A stretch of DNA of 64,000 bases from NCBI RefSeq assembly GCF_037152535.1, contig NZ_JBBCMA010000001.1, positions 1,984,001-2,048,000 on the forward strand. Direction: 5' to 3'. Shown one piece after another: positions 1 to 10,197 of the stretch. How positions within the stretch are numbered: the first letter of the stretch is position 1; every line of letters begins with the position of its first letter. The notes under the pieces were generated by a model. The model had not been told where the DNA came from. It made no database searches and worked only from the letters and a program-made list of their open reading frames with translations. A program made the position numbers and the translations under genes. The DNA comes from Leclercia sp. AS011 (GTDB taxonomy: Bacteria; Pseudomonadota; Gammaproteobacteria; Enterobacterales; Enterobacteriaceae).

Positions 1-244
1 TGACCAGCGCCTGCAGGCCCTGTTCGCTGGTCGGGTAGCGGTGGTTATCGAGCTTATACATATCCAGCGAGCCTTCGAGGGCGACAATATCGCTGGTGGC
101 TTTCTGGCTATCGGCTTTCTCTTTATTGCCCATTAAATTCGGCACCACCATGCTGGCCAGTACCCCGAGAATAACAATCACCACCATTAATTCGAGCAAA
201 GTGAAGCCCGCCTGACGGGTCAGGTTTTTACGTTTCATCGCCAT
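1..244 (-). CDS. gspG: GspG major pseudopilin of type II secretion (partial, runs off the window)
   Basis: Only the N-terminal 81 codons are inside the window; the gene continues to the left. The protein begins MAMKRKNLTRQAG followed by FTLLELMVVIVILGVLAS, a class III (type IV pilin-like) leader. Prepilin peptidase would cleave between Gly13 and Phe14, and the conserved Glu sits at +5 of the mature protein. Later residues (YPTSEQGLQAL) match the GspG family. GspG is the main subunit of the periplasmic pseudopilus that pushes substrates through the secretin. The start lies 2 bases after the gspF stop, as expected inside the gsp operon. A second ATG two codons in is possible. Confidence 0.93.
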   Translation of the reverse strand, partial: MAMKRKNLTRQAGFTLLELMVVIVILGVLASMVVPNLMGNKEKADSQKATSDIVALEGSLDMYKLDNHRYPTSEQGLQALV

Positions 245-246
245 GA

Positions 247-1455
247 TTAACCTACCATGTTATTAAGTTGCAGAAGCGGCTGTAATATTGACAGCACGAT
301 AAACAGCACAATGGTTGCCATCGACACCACCAGCGCCGGTTCAAAGACCGACAGCGTCAGGGTGATGCGATGCTGTAATGCTGATTCCTGGTTTTCCGCC
401 GCGCGGTCCATTAAATTGCCTAATTCCCCGCTCTCTTCACCGGAGGCGATCATATACAGCATGGTGGGGGGGAATAATTTCGCCTGATCCAGCGCGTTAT
501 AGAGAGAAGCCCCCTGACGCACGGTGTCGGCCGCCTGCTCCAGCACCTGCCGGGCATACAGATTGTCGATCCCGTCCATCGCGATATACATCCCCTCCAG
601 CAGCGGCACGCTGCTGGCCTGCAAAATACTCAGGGTGCGGATATAGCGGGCGCTGTTGATGGCGCAGACCAGCTTTTTGATCGGCGCGTTGTTCACCAGC
701 CAGCTGTGCCACCGAAAGCGGTTTTGGCTTTTTCGCAGCCAGGTCTTAAAGCCGATAAAGGCCCCGGCAAAGCCAGCGGCGAGATAAATCCCCCAGGCCT
801 GCAGGAAATCGCTCACCGCAATCAGGGTGCGGGTGGTGATCGGCAGTTGCTGCTTCATGTGGGTGAACTGCTCGATCACCTGCGGCACCACCGCCACCAG
901 CAAAATGCTGATGACCGCAATGGCCACCACCGTCAGGGTGATCGGGTAGACCATCGCCTGAGTGAGCTTGCTTTTCATCTTCTGGCGCTGCTCGTTGTAC
1001 TCCGCCAGCTTCTCCAGCACCTCGCCGAGGTGGCCGGTTTTTTCCCCGGCCATCACCAGGGTGCAGTAGAGTTTGTCGAAGGTGCGGGGGAACTGGCTGA
1101 AGGCGTCGAACAGGGTATGCCCCTCCACCACCTTCTCGCGGATCTCCCCCACCATCGCCGCCAGCTTTTTATCTTCCGTCTGTTTCGCGATGGCCTTCAG
1201 GGCGCTCTCCAGCGGCAATGCGGCGTTGACCAGGGTCGAGAGCTGGCGGGTAAACATCGACAGTACCGGCGTTGTGAGCTTCGCCCCGGCGGCCGCTTTA
1301 CCGCCCGCCGTCTTCTCCCGGGTTTCGCTGATGCTGACCGGCATCAGCTGTTGATCCCGCAGCATCTGGCGCACCTGTTTTTGCCCTTCGGCCTGCAGCG
1401 ATCCGCGCCGGGTTTTGCCCGCCGCGTCGGTGGCGGTCCATGCGTAGAAGGCCAT
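247..1455 (-). CDS. gspF: GspF inner-membrane platform protein of type II secretion
   Basis: 402 residues, normal length for GspF. It is a polytopic inner-membrane protein that couples the cytoplasmic ATPase GspE to pseudopilus assembly. The family's two repeated cytoplasmic domains are visible: the first around residues 60-180 (FTRQLSTLVNAALPLESAL) and the second around 265-390 (ARYIRTLSILQASSVPLLE). Membrane segments lie near 170-195, 222-240 and 375-395. Its ATG overlaps the gspE stop codon by one base (TGATG), so translation is probably coupled. Confidence 0.96.
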   Translation of the reverse strand: MAFYAWTATDAAGKTRRGSLQAEGQKQVRQMLRDQQLMPVSISETREKTAGGKAAAGAKLTTPVLSMFTRQLSTLVNAALPLESALKAIAKQTEDKKLAAMVGEIREKVVEGHTLFDAFSQFPRTFDKLYCTLVMAGEKTGHLGEVLEKLAEYNEQRQKMKSKLTQAMVYPITLTVVAIAVISILLVAVVPQVIEQFTHMKQQLPITTRTLIAVSDFLQAWGIYLAAGFAGAFIGFKTWLRKSQNRFRWHSWLVNNAPIKKLVCAINSARYIRTLSILQASSVPLLEGMYIAMDGIDNLYARQVLEQAADTVRQGASLYNALDQAKLFPPTMLYMIASGEESGELGNLMDRAAENQESALQHRITLTLSVFEPALVVSMATIVLFIVLSILQPLLQLNNMVG

Positions 1456-2933
1456 CAGGCATCCCCTCCCCGCTCGGCGGTCACCCGCATCACCTCTTCC
1501 AGGGAGGTGACACCGCTGATGACCTTCAGCAGGCCGTTCTCGCGCAGGCTGTAGGCCTGTTTAAAGAGCTGGGTTTCGATGGACATCTCATCTTTGTCTT
1601 CGTGAATGGCCCGGCGCATGGCGCTGTCCACCACCATGAACTCATGAATGCCCGCCCGCCCCTGATAGCCGCTCTGGCGGCAGTGTTCGCAGCCCACCGC
1701 GCGCCAGATCGCCTGCGGCGGGGTTGGCATAAAGCTGAACAACACCTGTTCATTGTCGTCCAGCGGACTGGTGGTCCGGCAGTGGCTACACAGCCGACGC
1801 ACCAGACGCTGGGCAATGACACCGAGCAACGATGATCCGATTAAAAAGGACTCCAGCCCCATATCCCGCAGACGGGTAATGGCCCCGGCGGCGCTGTTGG
1901 TGTGCAGGGTGGACATCACCAGGTGCCCGGTCAGGGACGCCTGGACCGCGATTTGTGCGGTTTCGCCGTCGCGGATCTCGCCGATCATCACCACGTCCGG
2001 GTCCTGACGCAGAATGGCGCGCAGCCCCCGGGCGAAGGTCATCTCCACGCGGGGGTTAACCTGGGTCTGCCCCACCCCTTCCAGCTCGTACTCGATCGGA
2101 TCTTCAACGGTCAGGATGTTGCGTTCATGGCCGTTCAGCGCCGACAGAATGGCGTACAGGGTGGTGCTTTTCCCGGAACCGGTGGGCCCGGTGACGAGGA
2201 TGATGCCGTGGGGGCGGTCAATCAGCCCTTTTAATTTTTCCAGCTCTTCATCAATCAGGCCGAGCCTGTTGATATCTGGCTTAAGATTGCTTTTATCCAG
2301 CAGACGCATCACCACCCGCTCGCCGTACTGGGACGGAATGGTGGAGACGCGCACGTCGATGGCCTTGCGGCCAATGCGCAGGGAGATACGCCCGTCCTGG
2401 GGCAGACGTTTCTCGGCGATATCCAGTTTTGACATCACCTTGATGCGCGACACCAGCAGCGGGGCGAGCTTGCGCGCCGGTTGCAGCACCGGGCGCAGTA
2501 CGCCGTCGACGCGAAAACGGATGCTCAGGGTGCGCTCGAAGGTTTCGATATGAATATCCGACGCCCCCTCTTTTACCGCCTCGCCGAGGATGGCGTTGAT
2601 CAGGCGGATCACCGGCGAGTTTTCGTCGTTATCCAGCAGATCCTCGTTGTCGGGGATCTCCTCGGTCAGGGCCATCAGGTCGATGTCGGCGTCCATGTCG
2701 TCCACCAGCTGCTGGGAGACGCCGCTGTTCTGCTGCCAGATCTTCGCCAGCATCTCGTCAAAGGCTTCCGCCGTCAGAACCGTCGGGATAAAGGATCGCC
2801 CCAGCACCCGGCGCATCTCCAGCAGGGCAAACGCCGGGGCGTCATCCCGCACCCAGACCCGATCCTGATAAAAGAGGATCCCCTGTGTTTTGGCGTAGTT
2901 GCTGGTGCATAGCTCGTGAGTCAGTCCATCCAT
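1455..2933 (-). CDS. gspE: GspE cytoplasmic ATPase of type II secretion
   Basis: 492 residues, full length. GspE is the hexameric ATPase that powers pseudopilus assembly from the cytoplasmic face of the inner membrane. Walker A (GPTGSGKST) is at about residues 249-257 and a Walker B-like segment ([12 protein letters not shown]) at about 311-322. A four-cysteine zinc module is formed by CSHC near 382-385 and CEHC near 415-418, as in canonical GspE. All catalytic elements look intact, in contrast to GspA in the same locus. It sits between gspD (14 bases away) and gspF (1-base overlap). Confidence 0.97.
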   Translation of the reverse strand: MDGLTHELCTSNYAKTQGILFYQDRVWVRDDAPAFALLEMRRVLGRSFIPTVLTAEAFDEMLAKIWQQNSGVSQQLVDDMDADIDLMALTEEIPDNEDLLDNDENSPVIRLINAILGEAVKEGASDIHIETFERTLSIRFRVDGVLRPVLQPARKLAPLLVSRIKVMSKLDIAEKRLPQDGRISLRIGRKAIDVRVSTIPSQYGERVVMRLLDKSNLKPDINRLGLIDEELEKLKGLIDRPHGIILVTGPTGSGKSTTLYAILSALNGHERNILTVEDPIEYELEGVGQTQVNPRVEMTFARGLRAILRQDPDVVMIGEIRDGETAQIAVQASLTGHLVMSTLHTNSAAGAITRLRDMGLESFLIGSSLLGVIAQRLVRRLCSHCRTTSPLDDNEQVLFSFMPTPPQAIWRAVGCEHCRQSGYQGRAGIHEFMVVDSAMRRAIHEDKDEMSIETQLFKQAYSLRENGLLKVISGVTSLEEVMRVTAERGGDA

Positions 2934-2947
2934 GTTGTGCCTCGAGG

Positions 2948-4855
2948 TTACTCTTTAAACGGGTTGCGACTGGCCGGCGTGGTGCTGGCCGCGGTCGGAT
3001 AAGCGGGCAGCACGGCGTTCCCTTCCGGGGCAACGATGCCCAGCTTTTTCTCCTCCAGCCGCTGCTGCTGACGGGCGCGGATCTGGTCGTATTTCTCTTT
3101 CGACGAGGCGCTGTAGGTGTCGTCGTCGCGCAGGACGGTGGTATGGATAAAGACCATCAGGTTACGTTTCGAGGTGTCCTGGGTGGTGTAGCGGAACAGC
3201 TGCCCGACCAGCGGCAGATCGCCCAGCAGCGGCACCTTCGAGACGTTCTGCTTGGTGTTGTTCTCCATCAAGCCGCCGAGCACCACGGTCTGGCCGCTGT
3301 GCACCATCACTTCGTTATTGATGGTGCGGGTATTGAAGGTCGGGCCGAGGCTGGCATCTTCGGTGGCGCTGGCATCGACGCTGGAGACCTCCTGCTCAAT
3401 CTTGAGATGAATGATGTCGCCATCGTTAATCTGCGGCACAATTTTCAGCTTGGTGCCGACGGTTTTGCGCTCTACCGAGTTAAAGACGTTGTCGCCGCTG
3501 GTGGTCTGGGATCCGGCCAGCACCGGCACATCCTGACCAACGTTGAAGGAGGCCTCTTTGTTATCGAGGGTGACGACGCTCGGGGTTGAAAGAATGTCGT
3601 TTTTGCCGTCGCTGGCGAGGGCGGTCATCAGGGCACCAAAGTCGCCGTTAAAGAAACCGGTCGCCAGGCCGGTGAAGCTGGTGCCTTTCATCGAGCCATT
3701 CTTGATCTGGCTGATGGGCAGACCGGTGGAGCCAAACTGCACTCCGCCATGTTTGCTGGTCCACTGCACGCCGAGGTCAAGACCGTTTCCGTCCTGGACC
3801 TCCGCAATGATCGCCTCCACCAGCACCTGCGGACGACGGATATCCAGCTTGTCGATCACCTTTTCCAGCGAATTCATCACGTTGGGCTGGGCGGTGATCA
3901 CCAGTGAGTTGGTGGCTTCATCAGCGGTGATGTTCAGATCGCTGCTGGCAGAGGGGGTTTTGCCTTTTGCCGCCCCGGCTTTGTCTTTCAGCTGCTCGCC
4001 AATCCCGGTCAGCACCGGCACCACCTTGCTGGCGTTGGCGTATTTGAGGTAGAAGACGCGGGTATTGCCTTCGTTGTTCTGCTCGCGATCCAGTTGCCCC
4101 ACCAGCGATCGGGTGCGCGCCCGGGCGTCTTCCGGGCCGCTGATGATCAGGCTGTTAGTCTGGTCGTCGGCCACCACTTTGGTCGCCAGCTGCGGCGCGT
4201 TCTGCCCTTTTTGCTCTTCGTTGTTAAGGTTGTTCAGCATCTCCGAGAGGGCTTTGGCAGAGGCGTAGCGCAGCGGGACGATCTCCCGGCGCTGCACCCC
4301 GGAGCGATCGACGCGCTCCACCAGATCCACCAGCCGGTTGACCACCGAGGCGCGCCCGGTCAGCAACAGCACGTTGGAGGGTTCGAAGTGCACCACGTTG
4401 CCAATGCCCGAGGCATCGTTCAGCTGGCGCAGCAGCGGCGCCAGCTCGCGCACCGGCACGTTCTCCATGCGCACCACCCGGGTGATGATCTCATCGCCCT
4501 TGCCGGGATTATTGGCATCGGCTACCGGCACCCCGGCGGTACGGGCCACGCTGGAGCGCACCACTTTCACCATGCCGTTATCCATCGGGATCACCGACAG
4601 GCCGTAGACATCCAGCACGCTGAGAAAGAACTGGTAATATTCTTCCTCGGTCAGCACGTTATAGGTGCGGACCGAGACGGTGCCCTGCACGGACGGATCG
4701 ACCAGAATCGTTTTATTCAGGTTGCGGCTTACCGTATCGATAAATTCGCGGATATCGGTATTTTTAAAGCTGGCGCTAAAATTGGCCGCCAGCAGTGAGC
4801 TGGAATAGAGCGAGGCGGCGGTCAATACCAGACACGCCCAGGGAATTTTCTTCAT
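2948..4855 (-). CDS. gspD: GspD secretin, outer-membrane channel of type II secretion
   Basis: 635 residues. A Sec signal peptide (residues 1 to about 23, ending SSLLA) precedes the N0 domain ([14 protein letters not shown]) and three N1-N3 repeats of KH-like fold. The C-terminal secretin domain carries the family motif [14 protein letters not shown] near residues 560-575. GspD forms the multimeric outer-membrane pore. A Ser/Thr/Pro-rich tail after about residue 600 is the usual location of the S-domain that binds a pilotin. No pilotin (gspS) gene is seen in this window. Confidence 0.96.
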   Translation of the reverse strand: MKKIPWACLVLTAASLYSSSLLAANFSASFKNTDIREFIDTVSRNLNKTILVDPSVQGTVSVRTYNVLTEEEYYQFFLSVLDVYGLSVIPMDNGMVKVVRSSVARTAGVPVADANNPGKGDEIITRVVRMENVPVRELAPLLRQLNDASGIGNVVHFEPSNVLLLTGRASVVNRLVDLVERVDRSGVQRREIVPLRYASAKALSEMLNNLNNEEQKGQNAPQLATKVVADDQTNSLIISGPEDARARTRSLVGQLDREQNNEGNTRVFYLKYANASKVVPVLTGIGEQLKDKAGAAKGKTPSASSDLNITADEATNSLVITAQPNVMNSLEKVIDKLDIRRPQVLVEAIIAEVQDGNGLDLGVQWTSKHGGVQFGSTGLPISQIKNGSMKGTSFTGLATGFFNGDFGALMTALASDGKNDILSTPSVVTLDNKEASFNVGQDVPVLAGSQTTSGDNVFNSVERKTVGTKLKIVPQINDGDIIHLKIEQEVSSVDASATEDASLGPTFNTRTINNEVMVHSGQTVVLGGLMENNTKQNVSKVPLLGDLPLVGQLFRYTTQDTSKRNLMVFIHTTVLRDDDTYSASSKEKYDQIRARQQQRLEEKKLGIVAPEGNAVLPAYPTAASTTPASRNPFKE

Positions 4856-4868
4856 GGCTTTGCACTTG

Positions 4869-5642
4869 TTAATTGTTTAAAACATTAACCCGAATATTTT
4901 CAAGGTGAGCGTGACGTCTGACGACGACTTCCGCTTCTCTCATTTTCGACCAGCTGGCGATAATATTTTTCGCCTGTTCTTCTTTCGTCATATCGACGGA
5001 ATTCACTTTCACCACCACATCGCCTTTTTCCAGTCCGCTGTGGCTGAAAAAAGCCGACGCATGCTTCGGCATAATGTAATAGCCGTTGAGCTGCCCCTTA
5101 TCGAACCACGGCTTCAGCACCAGATAGTCGTTGAGATGGAGGTGATCGACTCCCGCATCGGCCACGGGCCGGGGGATGGGCGTATCAGGGGGATCGCCTT
5201 TGAAATAGTCGGGGCGTTTGAGAGCCAGCGTCTGGGGAGCGCCCTGGTAGCTGATCACCACGTTGTCGGGGTTGATCTCCTCGACCCAGGCATCGTTATA
5301 GCCGGTCAGGCTCTCGCCTTCCCGGTAGCTCTGCTGCCCGGAGGGGGTTTTGATGACCGCAAACGACATCCATGCTTCATCACTGCTGATGATCCCCTCC
5401 ACCTCGGCCCCGAGGGGGGCTGTCACCGTGCGCGGGAGAGCATCCTGATTAACGGCGGGCTGGAACAGGGTAAATTGCTGGGCCTTAACCGGCTCGCTGC
5501 TTATCGCATTATCAGGATCCGCGATCTTATCGCTGACTTTTTTATACTCTTTGAAGACCACATATCCCTGTTGTCCACTTAATATCAGCAGAATAAACAT
5601 TACACAGGGCGTTATGAGTCCATATAAGCGCTGCATCGTCAT
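4869..5642 (-). CDS. gspC: GspC inner-membrane protein linking platform and secretin
   Basis: 257 residues. A single N-terminal membrane helix (about residues 8-28) is followed by a periplasmic homology region (about 85-140, VEGIISSDEAWMSFAVI) and a C-terminal PDZ-like domain (about 165-255, YYIMPKHASAFFSHSGLEKG). GspC connects the inner-membrane platform to the N0 domain of GspD and helps to choose substrates. It is the first gene of the leftward gspCDEFG operon and is divergent from gspA. The 256-bp gap between them (5643-5898) must hold both promoters. Confidence 0.94.
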   Translation of the reverse strand: MTMQRLYGLITPCVMFILLILSGQQGYVVFKEYKKVSDKIADPDNAISSEPVKAQQFTLFQPAVNQDALPRTVTAPLGAEVEGIISSDEAWMSFAVIKTPSGQQSYREGESLTGYNDAWVEEINPDNVVISYQGAPQTLALKRPDYFKGDPPDTPIPRPVADAGVDHLHLNDYLVLKPWFDKGQLNGYYIMPKHASAFFSHSGLEKGDVVVKVNSVDMTKEEQAKNIIASWSKMREAEVVVRRHAHLENIRVNVLNN

Positions 5643-5898
5643 TATTTAACGGGCCTTTAAAATGCAGAAATACGCAGCCTGACGCTGCACCAGATTTCCG
5701 CTCATAGTAATAATGGCCCACCGGTGGCTCCATCGGCTTTGCCATTAACTTTAATGCAGAAAAATATTGACCCTCATCAGGGGGAATGTTAGGCCCGATA
5801 TTGAGGATATTTTTCTCCAGCCCGGAAATTGACCCTCCTTGCGCCATCCCGTACTTTCGCCAGCGAATATCGGTTTTGTCATTCCAGGGTGTGTTGCT

Positions 5899-7476
5899 AT
5901 GTATCTGAGCCATTTTAATTTCGCCGGTCAGCCTTTCAGCAGAGTGACCCGTTCGGCGGGGGAGTTCTTTGTGCCCTACCATCAGGACGTGTTCGGCATG
6001 CTGAAGGACAAATCGCGCACGCCGGGGATGATGGGACTGTTTTCCGACGACGAATCCCTGCTCAGCCAGTTCACCCGCGAGCTGCTGGCCCAGACGCCTG
6101 CCGGAGTGGCAATCACTGCCTTTCCGACGCTGAGCGCCAGCGCCCTGCTCTATAAGCTCAACCCGAAGAACACCGATGCCAAAAACAGACTTCATGCCAT
6201 TGATGCCGTGCTGCGCCAATGGCATGAAACCTTCCCGCGCTGTCGCACCCAGGGTCTGGTGCTGAGTATCCAGGCGATCCAGGGGATGCGTGACAGCAGC
6301 CGGGAGGTGCTGGGCATGCTGCTTACGCGTGCGCAGGAGTGCGATCTGCCGCTAACGATCCTGCTGACCGGCACCCCGGATCAGGAGGCACACCTGCTGG
6401 CGAGTAGCGGCCTCGGTGCCCGGATGCATACGCGCCATACCCTGCGCGCCCTCACCGGCCGCGAGTGTCATCACTATATTCAGGCCCACATCGCCCACCA
6501 GGGCGCGGAGGTCTCGCCCTTTACACCGGCCCGCATTCGTCGGATGCGGGCCCTGACCAGAGGTTCCGTCAGCCAGCTGAACGCGCTGGCGCATCTGGCG
6601 TTGCTGGCCGCATGGACCGAAAGGGCCGGGCTGGTCGGGACGCGTCATTTGCGCCTCGCGGCGAGGGAAGTGTTACCGGCCCAGGGCCACAAAAAGCGTC
6701 TGGCGACAGGGGGACTGTTCGCCTGCGTGATGCTTGCGGCCTGCGGCTGGCATTTCTCCGACGCGCTGACCGCGGCGCTACCCTTTAAACCGCCGGTGCC
6801 GGCCAGGTGGATCCCCCAGGCGAGCCATACGCCGTCGCCCACGCAGCCGGTGCTGGAGCGCGAGGTGGTGAACCAGCCGGACGCCATGCATCAGCTCTAC
6901 ACCATGTGGGGATACGATGCCTCCGCCGGGGAGGCGCTGTGCCAGAACGCGGGCCGGGTGAATTTGCAGTGTAAACAGGGCAGCGCGCCGCTGCCGATCC
7001 TGGAGCAGGAGGGGTATCCGTGGGTCAGCGAGCTGAAAACCGGGGACCACCTCAACTATGCGGTGGTGGCGCGGGTCGGGAAAGACTCTCTCGATCTACT
7101 GATGAACAACCGCACCTGGCAGGTGAGCCGAAACTGGTTCATCCAGCATGCCACCGGCAACTATACCCTGCTGCACCGCCTGACGCCGTCGGGCAAAGAG
7201 GCGATCACCGCCGCCAGCAACGGCCAGGACGTGGGCTGGCTCGATGCCCAGCTGAGTCAGGCCCTGAATGAGCCCGAAACGCACGCCCGCGTCTGGACGC
7301 AAACCCTCGAGACGCGGACCAAAGCATTCCAGAAAAACATGCACCTGAACGTTGATGGCCTGCCGGGGGAAGAGACCCTGATGCAGTTGATGCGGGTAAA
7401 TCGCACCACGCCCGCCATTCTGACCTCGCTGAGCGACAGCGCGGTCGCCACGCCGGTTGAGGGGAAAACGTCATAA
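5899..7476 (+). CDS. gspA: GspA-like type II secretion accessory protein with degenerate ATPase motifs
   Basis: 525 residues from the ATG at 5899. That start gives the family-typical opening MYLSHFNFAGQPFS (ExeA proteins start MYxxxFGL) and is preceded by AGGG. Domains in order are an ExeA-type AAA domain (1-260), one membrane helix (about 271-288) and a periplasmic part ending in a peptidoglycan-binding motif (FQKNMHLNVDGLPGEETLM). GspA/ExeA, with GspB, helps to place the secretin through the peptidoglycan. Oddly, where Walker A should be (residues 46-54) the sequence is GLFSDDESL with no GKT, and the Walker B strand (119-127, GLVLSIQAI) has no Asp-Glu. This version therefore probably does not hydrolyse ATP. 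Confidence 0.85.
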   Translation: MYLSHFNFAGQPFSRVTRSAGEFFVPYHQDVFGMLKDKSRTPGMMGLFSDDESLLSQFTRELLAQTPAGVAITAFPTLSASALLYKLNPKNTDAKNRLHAIDAVLRQWHETFPRCRTQGLVLSIQAIQGMRDSSREVLGMLLTRAQECDLPLTILLTGTPDQEAHLLASSGLGARMHTRHTLRALTGRECHHYIQAHIAHQGAEVSPFTPARIRRMRALTRGSVSQLNALAHLALLAAWTERAGLVGTRHLRLAAREVLPAQGHKKRLATGGLFACVMLAACGWHFSDALTAALPFKPPVPARWIPQASHTPSPTQPVLEREVVNQPDAMHQLYTMWGYDASAGEALCQNAGRVNLQCKQGSAPLPILEQEGYPWVSELKTGDHLNYAVVARVGKDSLDLLMNNRTWQVSRNWFIQHATGNYTLLHRLTPSGKEAITAASNGQDVGWLDAQLSQALNEPETHARVWTQTLETRTKAFQKNMHLNVDGLPGEETLMQLMRVNRTTPAILTSLSDSAVATPVEGKTS

Positions 7477-8012
7477 TGTCTACGATATGTCTCGCTGCCC
7501 AGCGCAGCTATACCACCGGCGAGGCGGTGTGGTTCTCTTACCGTCTGCCCTCGATAAAAGGAGTGCTGGGGAGCGCGCTGGCCACGCTTCTCTGTCTGTG
7601 CGCGATGGTTATCGCCGGACTGTACGCACATCTCTGTTACAACCTGCGTCACCCGGAACCCGCCGCGAAACCGGCAGTCGCCGCCACGCCTGAGACTCAG
7701 GTATCGGATATGCACTATGTCTATGTGTCGAAACCCTTCCCGCAGCCGAAGCCAAAACCGCTGCCGATGGCCCCGCTCCCCGCACCGGACCAGAGCCCGA
7801 TGAGGGATAATGAAGCCGACTGGCAACAGGTGCCAATGGATGAGGATCTGCCCGCTCCCCATGATGACCGCCATACCCCCTCCCTGGAGGAACGGTTTAT
7901 GCAGGCCGTGAAAGAGCAGCAATTAGATTATTCTCAAGGAAAAATGCCGCCACAGCCGCAAGATGAGACGCTGAATAACGGACAAGGGATACAACAAATC
8001 TCCTCCGGCTGA
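7476..8012 (+). CDS. gspB: GspB-like type II secretion accessory protein
   Basis: 178 residues. The ATG overlaps the gspA stop (TAATG), so the two are translationally coupled. A single membrane helix lies at about residues 29-55 (LGSALATLLCLCAMVIAGLY). A proline-rich stretch follows (PFPQPKPKPLPMAPLPAPD, around 87-105), as in TonB-like and GspB proteins that must span the periplasm. The acidic C-terminal part contains LEERFMQAVKEQQ. The family assignment rests mainly on position beside gspA plus this layout, because sequence conservation in GspB is low. It shows no clear lipobox, so it is not an OutS-type pilotin. Confidence 0.78.
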   Translation: MSTICLAAQRSYTTGEAVWFSYRLPSIKGVLGSALATLLCLCAMVIAGLYAHLCYNLRHPEPAAKPAVAATPETQVSDMHYVYVSKPFPQPKPKPLPMAPLPAPDQSPMRDNEADWQQVPMDEDLPAPHDDRHTPSLEERFMQAVKEQQLDYSQGKMPPQPQDETLNNGQGIQQISSG

Positions 8013-8038
8013 GACGAAGGAGATCGGGCGGGTAAATT

Positions 8039-8662
8039 TCAGTAACGTTCCGGCAGACTGTTGATGGTAATCAGCTTGCCTTTTTCGACCACAATATAAT
8101 GGCCTTTCTTAAGGTCGGAGAGAATTTTAATAATGGTGCTGCGGGCCAGGTTAGTATATTCCTGAATATAGTCATAGACGTTAATATCGCGCTTATGCAA
8201 CAGGATCAAATCGTTAATTTCCAGCAGGAATTCGCGCACCACAGAATAGGCGCTGCGGGCGACCAGCACATCATCACGCTTGCTGAGGATACCGATATAC
8301 CAGCCCAACACCTGAATCAGTTCTGACCAGAGATTATTTTCACGGATGATGGCTTCAAAATCAGATTTTTTAATGGTGCGGATCACGGTGGGCGTGCGGG
8401 CGAGGCCGTACATGTGGGCCGCATTATTGTAGATAGCAGCGACCCCTAAAAGACCCTGGGTGCGCATCGTAAACATGCTTAATTCATCGGAAAGACGGCG
8501 GATTTCCACTTCACCACTCACCACCACATGGACATAATCGGTGTCCGCGGTGATGATTTTCTGCCATTTCTTTAAGGTTTTTTCCGGACAATGGGCGGTA
8601 GCCGCAATAATTGCCTCTATCGCCTGTTGCGGACGACTGTTCGTTCCGTAGATGCTTAACAT
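8039..8662 (-). CDS. IprA-like winged-helix transcriptional regulator
   Basis: 207 residues from the ATG at 8662, which has ACAGG seven bases upstream; a TTG six codons further upstream is a poorer start. The N-terminal half resembles a cyclic-nucleotide-binding-type beta-barrel (VHVVVSGEVEIRRLSDELSM) without the residues that bind cAMP in Crp. The C-terminal half is a winged helix (VYDYIQEYTNLARSTIIKIL then GHYIVVEKGKLITI), as in the IprA/HTH_46 group of enterobacterial regulators. It lies between gspB and amiD and converges with gspB. The 276 bp upstream of it (8663-8938) is AT-rich and holds no other gene that I can see. Whether it controls the gsp genes is unknown. Confidence 0.7.
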   Translation of the reverse strand: MLSIYGTNSRPQQAIEAIIAATAHCPEKTLKKWQKIITADTDYVHVVVSGEVEIRRLSDELSMFTMRTQGLLGVAAIYNNAAHMYGLARTPTVIRTIKKSDFEAIIRENNLWSELIQVLGWYIGILSKRDDVLVARSAYSVVREFLLEINDLILLHKRDINVYDYIQEYTNLARSTIIKILSDLKKGHYIVVEKGKLITINSLPERY

Positions 8663-8938
8663 TATTATGCCTGTTATCAATTTTTAAAATAAAAGTTATG
8701 CGGCGAAAAAAAATATCGCAGCAGATTAAAAGTGACCTGATTCAGATAAAGAGAAATCGTAGAATAGAGTGAGAGTTATTCTCATATTTATTATTTGCTA
8801 AATTGCTTAGCAAGCTATAGGTACATAGTAGATGTGGGTAAATTTAAGTCAATTAACTAAAAATGAATTGCGGATGTACTTAAGATTAATCTTAAGTCAA
8901 AAAAGATAAGCCGATGTAAAACAGGGAATTTTCCAGGG

Positions 8939-9769
8939 CTATCCTTGCCCGTACTTTTCCAGCAGCGCTTCCGCAATGGCCATTGTTTCTTTATCAGATA
9001 CACCATTCCATAATTGCGGGCGAAAATGCATTTGAAACGCCATGATTATTCTTTTTTGCTGTGCCAAAGATATATTCTCCGGCACTTCATATCCGTACCG
9101 GGCTAATAGATCGAGCAACGCCGAGGGCTCCACCGGCTGCCAGGGCGACTCGCCGTTAAGGTAGAACGCCACCCGGGCCGGATCCGGCCAGGCACCTATC
9201 CCCTGCTGCGCCAGCGCCTGCCAGGGAAACAGCGGCCCGGGATCGTCTTTGCGCTGCGGGGCGATATCCGCATGGGCCACCACGTTCTGCGGCTTGATGT
9301 CGTAACGCTGGATAATGTCCTTCGCCAGCGGGATCAGGGCGGCAATCTGCGCCGGTTCAAAGGGCACGAAGCGTTTCTGACCGCCGCTTTTTTGCCAGCC
9401 GCGGTTCTCCAGTTCAATGCCAATGGAGGTGTCGTTGATGCGGGTCGCGCCACGCCAGAAGCTGACCCCGGCATGCCAGGCCAGATCGCGCTCCGGCACC
9501 AGCTGCCAGATCCGCGGCTTGCCGTTGTGCTGGGGTGGGATCGCCGGGATCAGGTAGTGGGAGCTGACGTTTTTATCGGTCAGGGTGGCCAGCGAGCTGT
9601 CAAAGTCGTCGGCGGTGTAGTGGATCACCAGCACCTTGATGCGCGGATAGGCCGCCTGGGCCTGACGTCGGGCATCCACTTCATACGCCCCTTTATCGAC
9701 GACCCCTTTTTCTGCCGCACAGCCTGCCAGCAGCAGCGCCAGCATGATCGGCCCAATCCCGCTCTTCAT
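8939..9769 (-). CDS. amiD: AmiD N-acetylmuramoyl-L-alanine amidase, outer-membrane lipoprotein
   Basis: 276 residues, closely matching E. coli AmiD as I know it. A lipoprotein signal ends in LLLAGC (Cys at about 17). The amidase-2 domain (about 45-200) carries the zinc and catalytic residues in [17 protein letters not shown] and [11 protein letters not shown] small helical C-terminal domain ([12 protein letters not shown]) probably binds peptidoglycan. AmiD cleaves the amide bond between MurNAc and L-Ala in murein and in anhydro-muropeptides from the inner leaflet of the outer membrane. Its start overlaps the ybjQ stop by 4 bases (ATGA). Confidence 0.96.
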   Translation of the reverse strand: MKSGIGPIMLALLLAGCAAEKGVVDKGAYEVDARRQAQAAYPRIKVLVIHYTADDFDSSLATLTDKNVSSHYLIPAIPPQHNGKPRIWQLVPERDLAWHAGVSFWRGATRINDTSIGIELENRGWQKSGGQKRFVPFEPAQIAALIPLAKDIIQRYDIKPQNVVAHADIAPQRKDDPGPLFPWQALAQQGIGAWPDPARVAFYLNGESPWQPVEPSALLDLLARYGYEVPENISLAQQKRIIMAFQMHFRPQLWNGVSDKETMAIAEALLEKYGQG

Positions 9770-10089
9770 CGGCGCGTTTTCACCGCCGTACCGCTGACGC
9801 TGACCATCAGCATGCTGGCATCTTTGCCAACGGTTTCGTAGTCGATGTCGATCCCCACGACGGCATCGGCACCCAGCGCCTTCGCCTGCTCGCCAAGTTC
9901 TTTAAAGGCGATTTCACGCGCTTTACGCAGCTCTTTTTCATAGGCCCCGGAGCGGCCGCCGACGATATCGCGGATACCGGCAAAGAAGTCGCGGAAGATA
10001 TTGGCCCCGAGAATGGCTTCGCCGGTGACCACGCCGCAGTATTCGCTGATCGGCTGTCCTTCCAGAGTGGGGGTGGTTGAAAATTGCAT
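9766..10089 (-). CDS. ybjQ: YbjQ family protein of unknown function
   Basis: 107 residues, the usual length for YbjQ (UPF0145). The sequence is almost identical to E. coli YbjQ as I remember it, including [19 protein letters not shown] and the closing SGTAVKTRR. Family members form pentamers and no activity is established. A good ribosome site (AAGGAGA) precedes the ATG. It is the first gene of a two-gene operon with amiD, through the ATGA overlap. The segment upstream to ybjP (10090-10197) is divergent and should hold both promoters. Confidence 0.95.
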   Translation of the reverse strand: MQFSTTPTLEGQPISEYCGVVTGEAILGANIFRDFFAGIRDIVGGRSGAYEKELRKAREIAFKELGEQAKALGADAVVGIDIDYETVGKDASMLMVSVSGTAVKTRR

Positions 10090-10197
10090 ATGGGTCTCCT
10101 TGTTACAGGCCTAAGCGTATAAGAACAAACCATTATCTCTTCGTTACGCTATCATTTAAAGGTTAGTTAATTATTGCAGCCTAATAAGGAAATCAAC

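Noticed and set aside
706..1554. 282-codon open frame opposite gspF
   Set aside because: Antisense to gspF with no ribosome site and no recognisable domain.
5542..6225. 227-codon - strand frame across the gspC-gspA divergent region
   Set aside because: It overlaps both gspC and gspA and spans their promoter region; no domain.
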